NCBI GenBank assembly: GCA_947448675.1
Contig: CANFOR010000134.1
Location: forward strand, 1 to 7,685
DNA length: 7,685 nt
Origin: Betaproteobacteria bacterium
GTDB taxonomy: Bacteria; Pseudomonadota; Gammaproteobacteria; Burkholderiales; Burkholderiaceae_C
Reading direction: 5' to 3'
Shown here: in pieces, positions 7,345 to 7,685 of the stretch
Numbering within the stretch: position 1 is the stretch's first letter
Layout of the letters: each line of letters starts with the position of its first letter
Notes under the pieces: generated by a model
Told to the model about the DNA's origin: nothing
The model's input: only the letters and a program-made list of their open reading frames with translations
Databases searched by the model: none
Made by a program: the position numbers and the translations under genes

Positions 7345-7350
7345 AATGTA
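7345..7350 (-). promoter_or_regulatory. Predicted -10 element of the pstS promoter
   Basis: TACATT on the minus strand (4 of 6 matches to TATAAT) begins exactly 10 bp after the Pho box. This is the spacing expected when PhoB takes the place of a -35. Transcription would begin near 7338, leaving a leader of about 33 nt before the pstS ATG. Confidence 0.6.
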
Positions 7351-7360
7351 GAGTGCTTTT

Positions 7361-7378
7361 GTGACAAGCATATGACAT
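7361..7378 (-). promoter_or_regulatory. Pho box of the pstS promoter
   Basis: On the minus strand this reads ATGTCAT-ATGC-TTGTCAC: two 7-bp half-sites in direct repeat with a 4-bp spacer, hence an 11-bp period. This is the layout of the E. coli PhoB box (CTGTCAT, A/T-rich 4 bp, CTGTCAY), with only the first base of each half-site differing at the start. It lies 56 bp upstream of the pstS ATG and would replace the -35 element, as is known for PhoB-activated promoters. Confidence 0.85.
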
Positions 7379-7400
7379 CAATTCGCCCCTCCCAGCCCAA

Positions 7401-7440
7401 TTGTCATCGTATGGTCACGATTAAGTCACGGATTTGTCAC
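7401..7440 (+). promoter_or_regulatory. Double Pho box (four half-sites) facing the FAS1 lipoprotein gene
   Basis: Four 7-bp direct repeats on the plus strand, TTGTCAT (7401), TGGTCAC (7412), AAGTCAC (7423) and TTGTCAC (7434), are each separated by 4 bp, so GTCA recurs at exact 11-bp steps. This equals two PhoB boxes placed end to end in phase, with room for two PhoB dimers on one face of the helix. The array ends 45 bp before the ATG of the FAS1 gene and points the opposite way from the pstS Pho box, 22 bp away. The first and last half-sites are the closest to consensus. Confidence 0.82.
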
Positions 7441-7450
7441 GCAGTTTCAT

Positions 7451-7456
7451 TACAGT
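7451..7456 (+). promoter_or_regulatory. Predicted -10 element of the FAS1 lipoprotein promoter
   Basis: TACAGT (4 of 6 matches to TATAAT) starts exactly 10 bp after the last Pho half-site, the same spacing as on the pstS side. Transcription would begin near 7463 with a leader of roughly 23 nt. Confidence 0.55.
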
Positions 7457-7485
7457 TTCCGCTTCTAACCCTTGGAGAGAACACC

Positions 7486-7685
7486 ATGTACACCCGCCGT
7501 ATTTTTGCTGCCCTTACCATCGCCAGTTTGGCCGCTTGCGCCAGCCAACCCGCTCCCGTTTCGCTCACCGAGACCCTGGCACGCACCAGCCAGCTGAGTA
7601 CGCTGAACCAGCTGGTGCAACAAGCCGGCTTGGCAGATACGCTCAAGGGCCAAGGTCCCTTCACGGTATTTGCCCCTTCTGACGA
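7486..7685 (+). CDS. FAS1 (fasciclin) domain lipoprotein, N-terminal part (3' end outside window)
   Basis: An open frame from the ATG at 7486 runs off the window after 66 full codons. GGAG at 7474-7477, 8 nt before the ATG, is a good ribosome-binding site. The start M-Y-T-R-R-I-F-A-A-L-T-I-A-S-L-A-A-C is a lipoprotein signal peptide: two Arg, a hydrophobic core and the lipobox L-A-A-C with the lipidated Cys at 18. The residue after Cys is Ala, not Asp, which fits outer-membrane sorting under the E. coli rule. From about 26 onward the sequence looks like the beginning of a FAS1 domain: a helix S-L-T-E-T-L..., then L-N-Q-L-V-Q-Q-A-G-L-A-D-T-L, and the signature F-T-V-F-A-P-S-D at 59-66 (H1 motif). 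FAS1 domains are known from cell-adhesion and surface proteins, but the bacterial role is mostly unclear. The double Pho box upstream suggests induction by phosphate starvation. Total length and any further domains are unknown. Confidence 0.85.
   Translation, partial: MYTRRIFAALTIASLAACASQPAPVSLTETLARTSQLSTLNQLVQQAGLADTLKGQGPFTVFAPSD

Overview
The window is a complete phosphate-starvation locus of a Gram-negative bacterium. It most likely comes from the Betaproteobacteria (Burkholderiales, possibly a Comamonadaceae relative). This rests on remembered resemblance of the PstS, PstB and PhoB sequences, on the gene order pstS-pstC-pstA-pstB-phoU-phoB-phoR, and on moderate GC judged by eye. No 16S or other phylogenetic marker is present, so the placement is an inference.

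Layout. Positions 1-754 (+) hold the C-terminal half of a MATE-family multidrug exporter whose start lies outside the window. It ends tail-to-tail inside the 3' end of phoR, with a 25-bp overlap. From 730 to 7305 everything runs on the minus strand in one tightly packed array. In transcription order this is pstS (periplasmic phosphate-binding protein), pstC and pstA (permeases, joined by an ATGA overlap), pstB (ATPase), phoU (regulator), phoB (response regulator) and phoR (sensor kinase). Gaps are about 13-33 nt, and I see no convincing terminator within or after the array. The 180-bp gap 7306-7485 is a divergent control region. To its right, a FAS1 (fasciclin-domain) lipoprotein gene starts on the plus strand and runs off the window end.

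How it works together. PstSCAB imports phosphate. PhoU links transporter state to PhoR, which phosphorylates or dephosphorylates PhoB, and PhoB~P binds Pho boxes. The divergent region carries a classical Pho box with a correctly spaced -10 facing pstS. Facing the FAS1 gene are four GTCA(T/C) repeats at exact 11-bp steps, again followed after 10 bp by a -10-like hexamer. The FAS1 lipoprotein is therefore a predicted Pho-regulon member.

The main anomaly is phoU. The reading frame that starts at 3520 is well conserved but is interrupted by an in-frame TAG at codon 29 (3434-3436), where E. coli PhoU, from memory, has Glu. The rest of the protein follows in the same frame. This is a nonsense mutation, a sequencing error, or (less likely) a suppressed or recoded stop. 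The neighbouring genes look intact. Apart from the phoU lesion and the FAS1 link, this is a well-known system, and I found no clearly new biological system.
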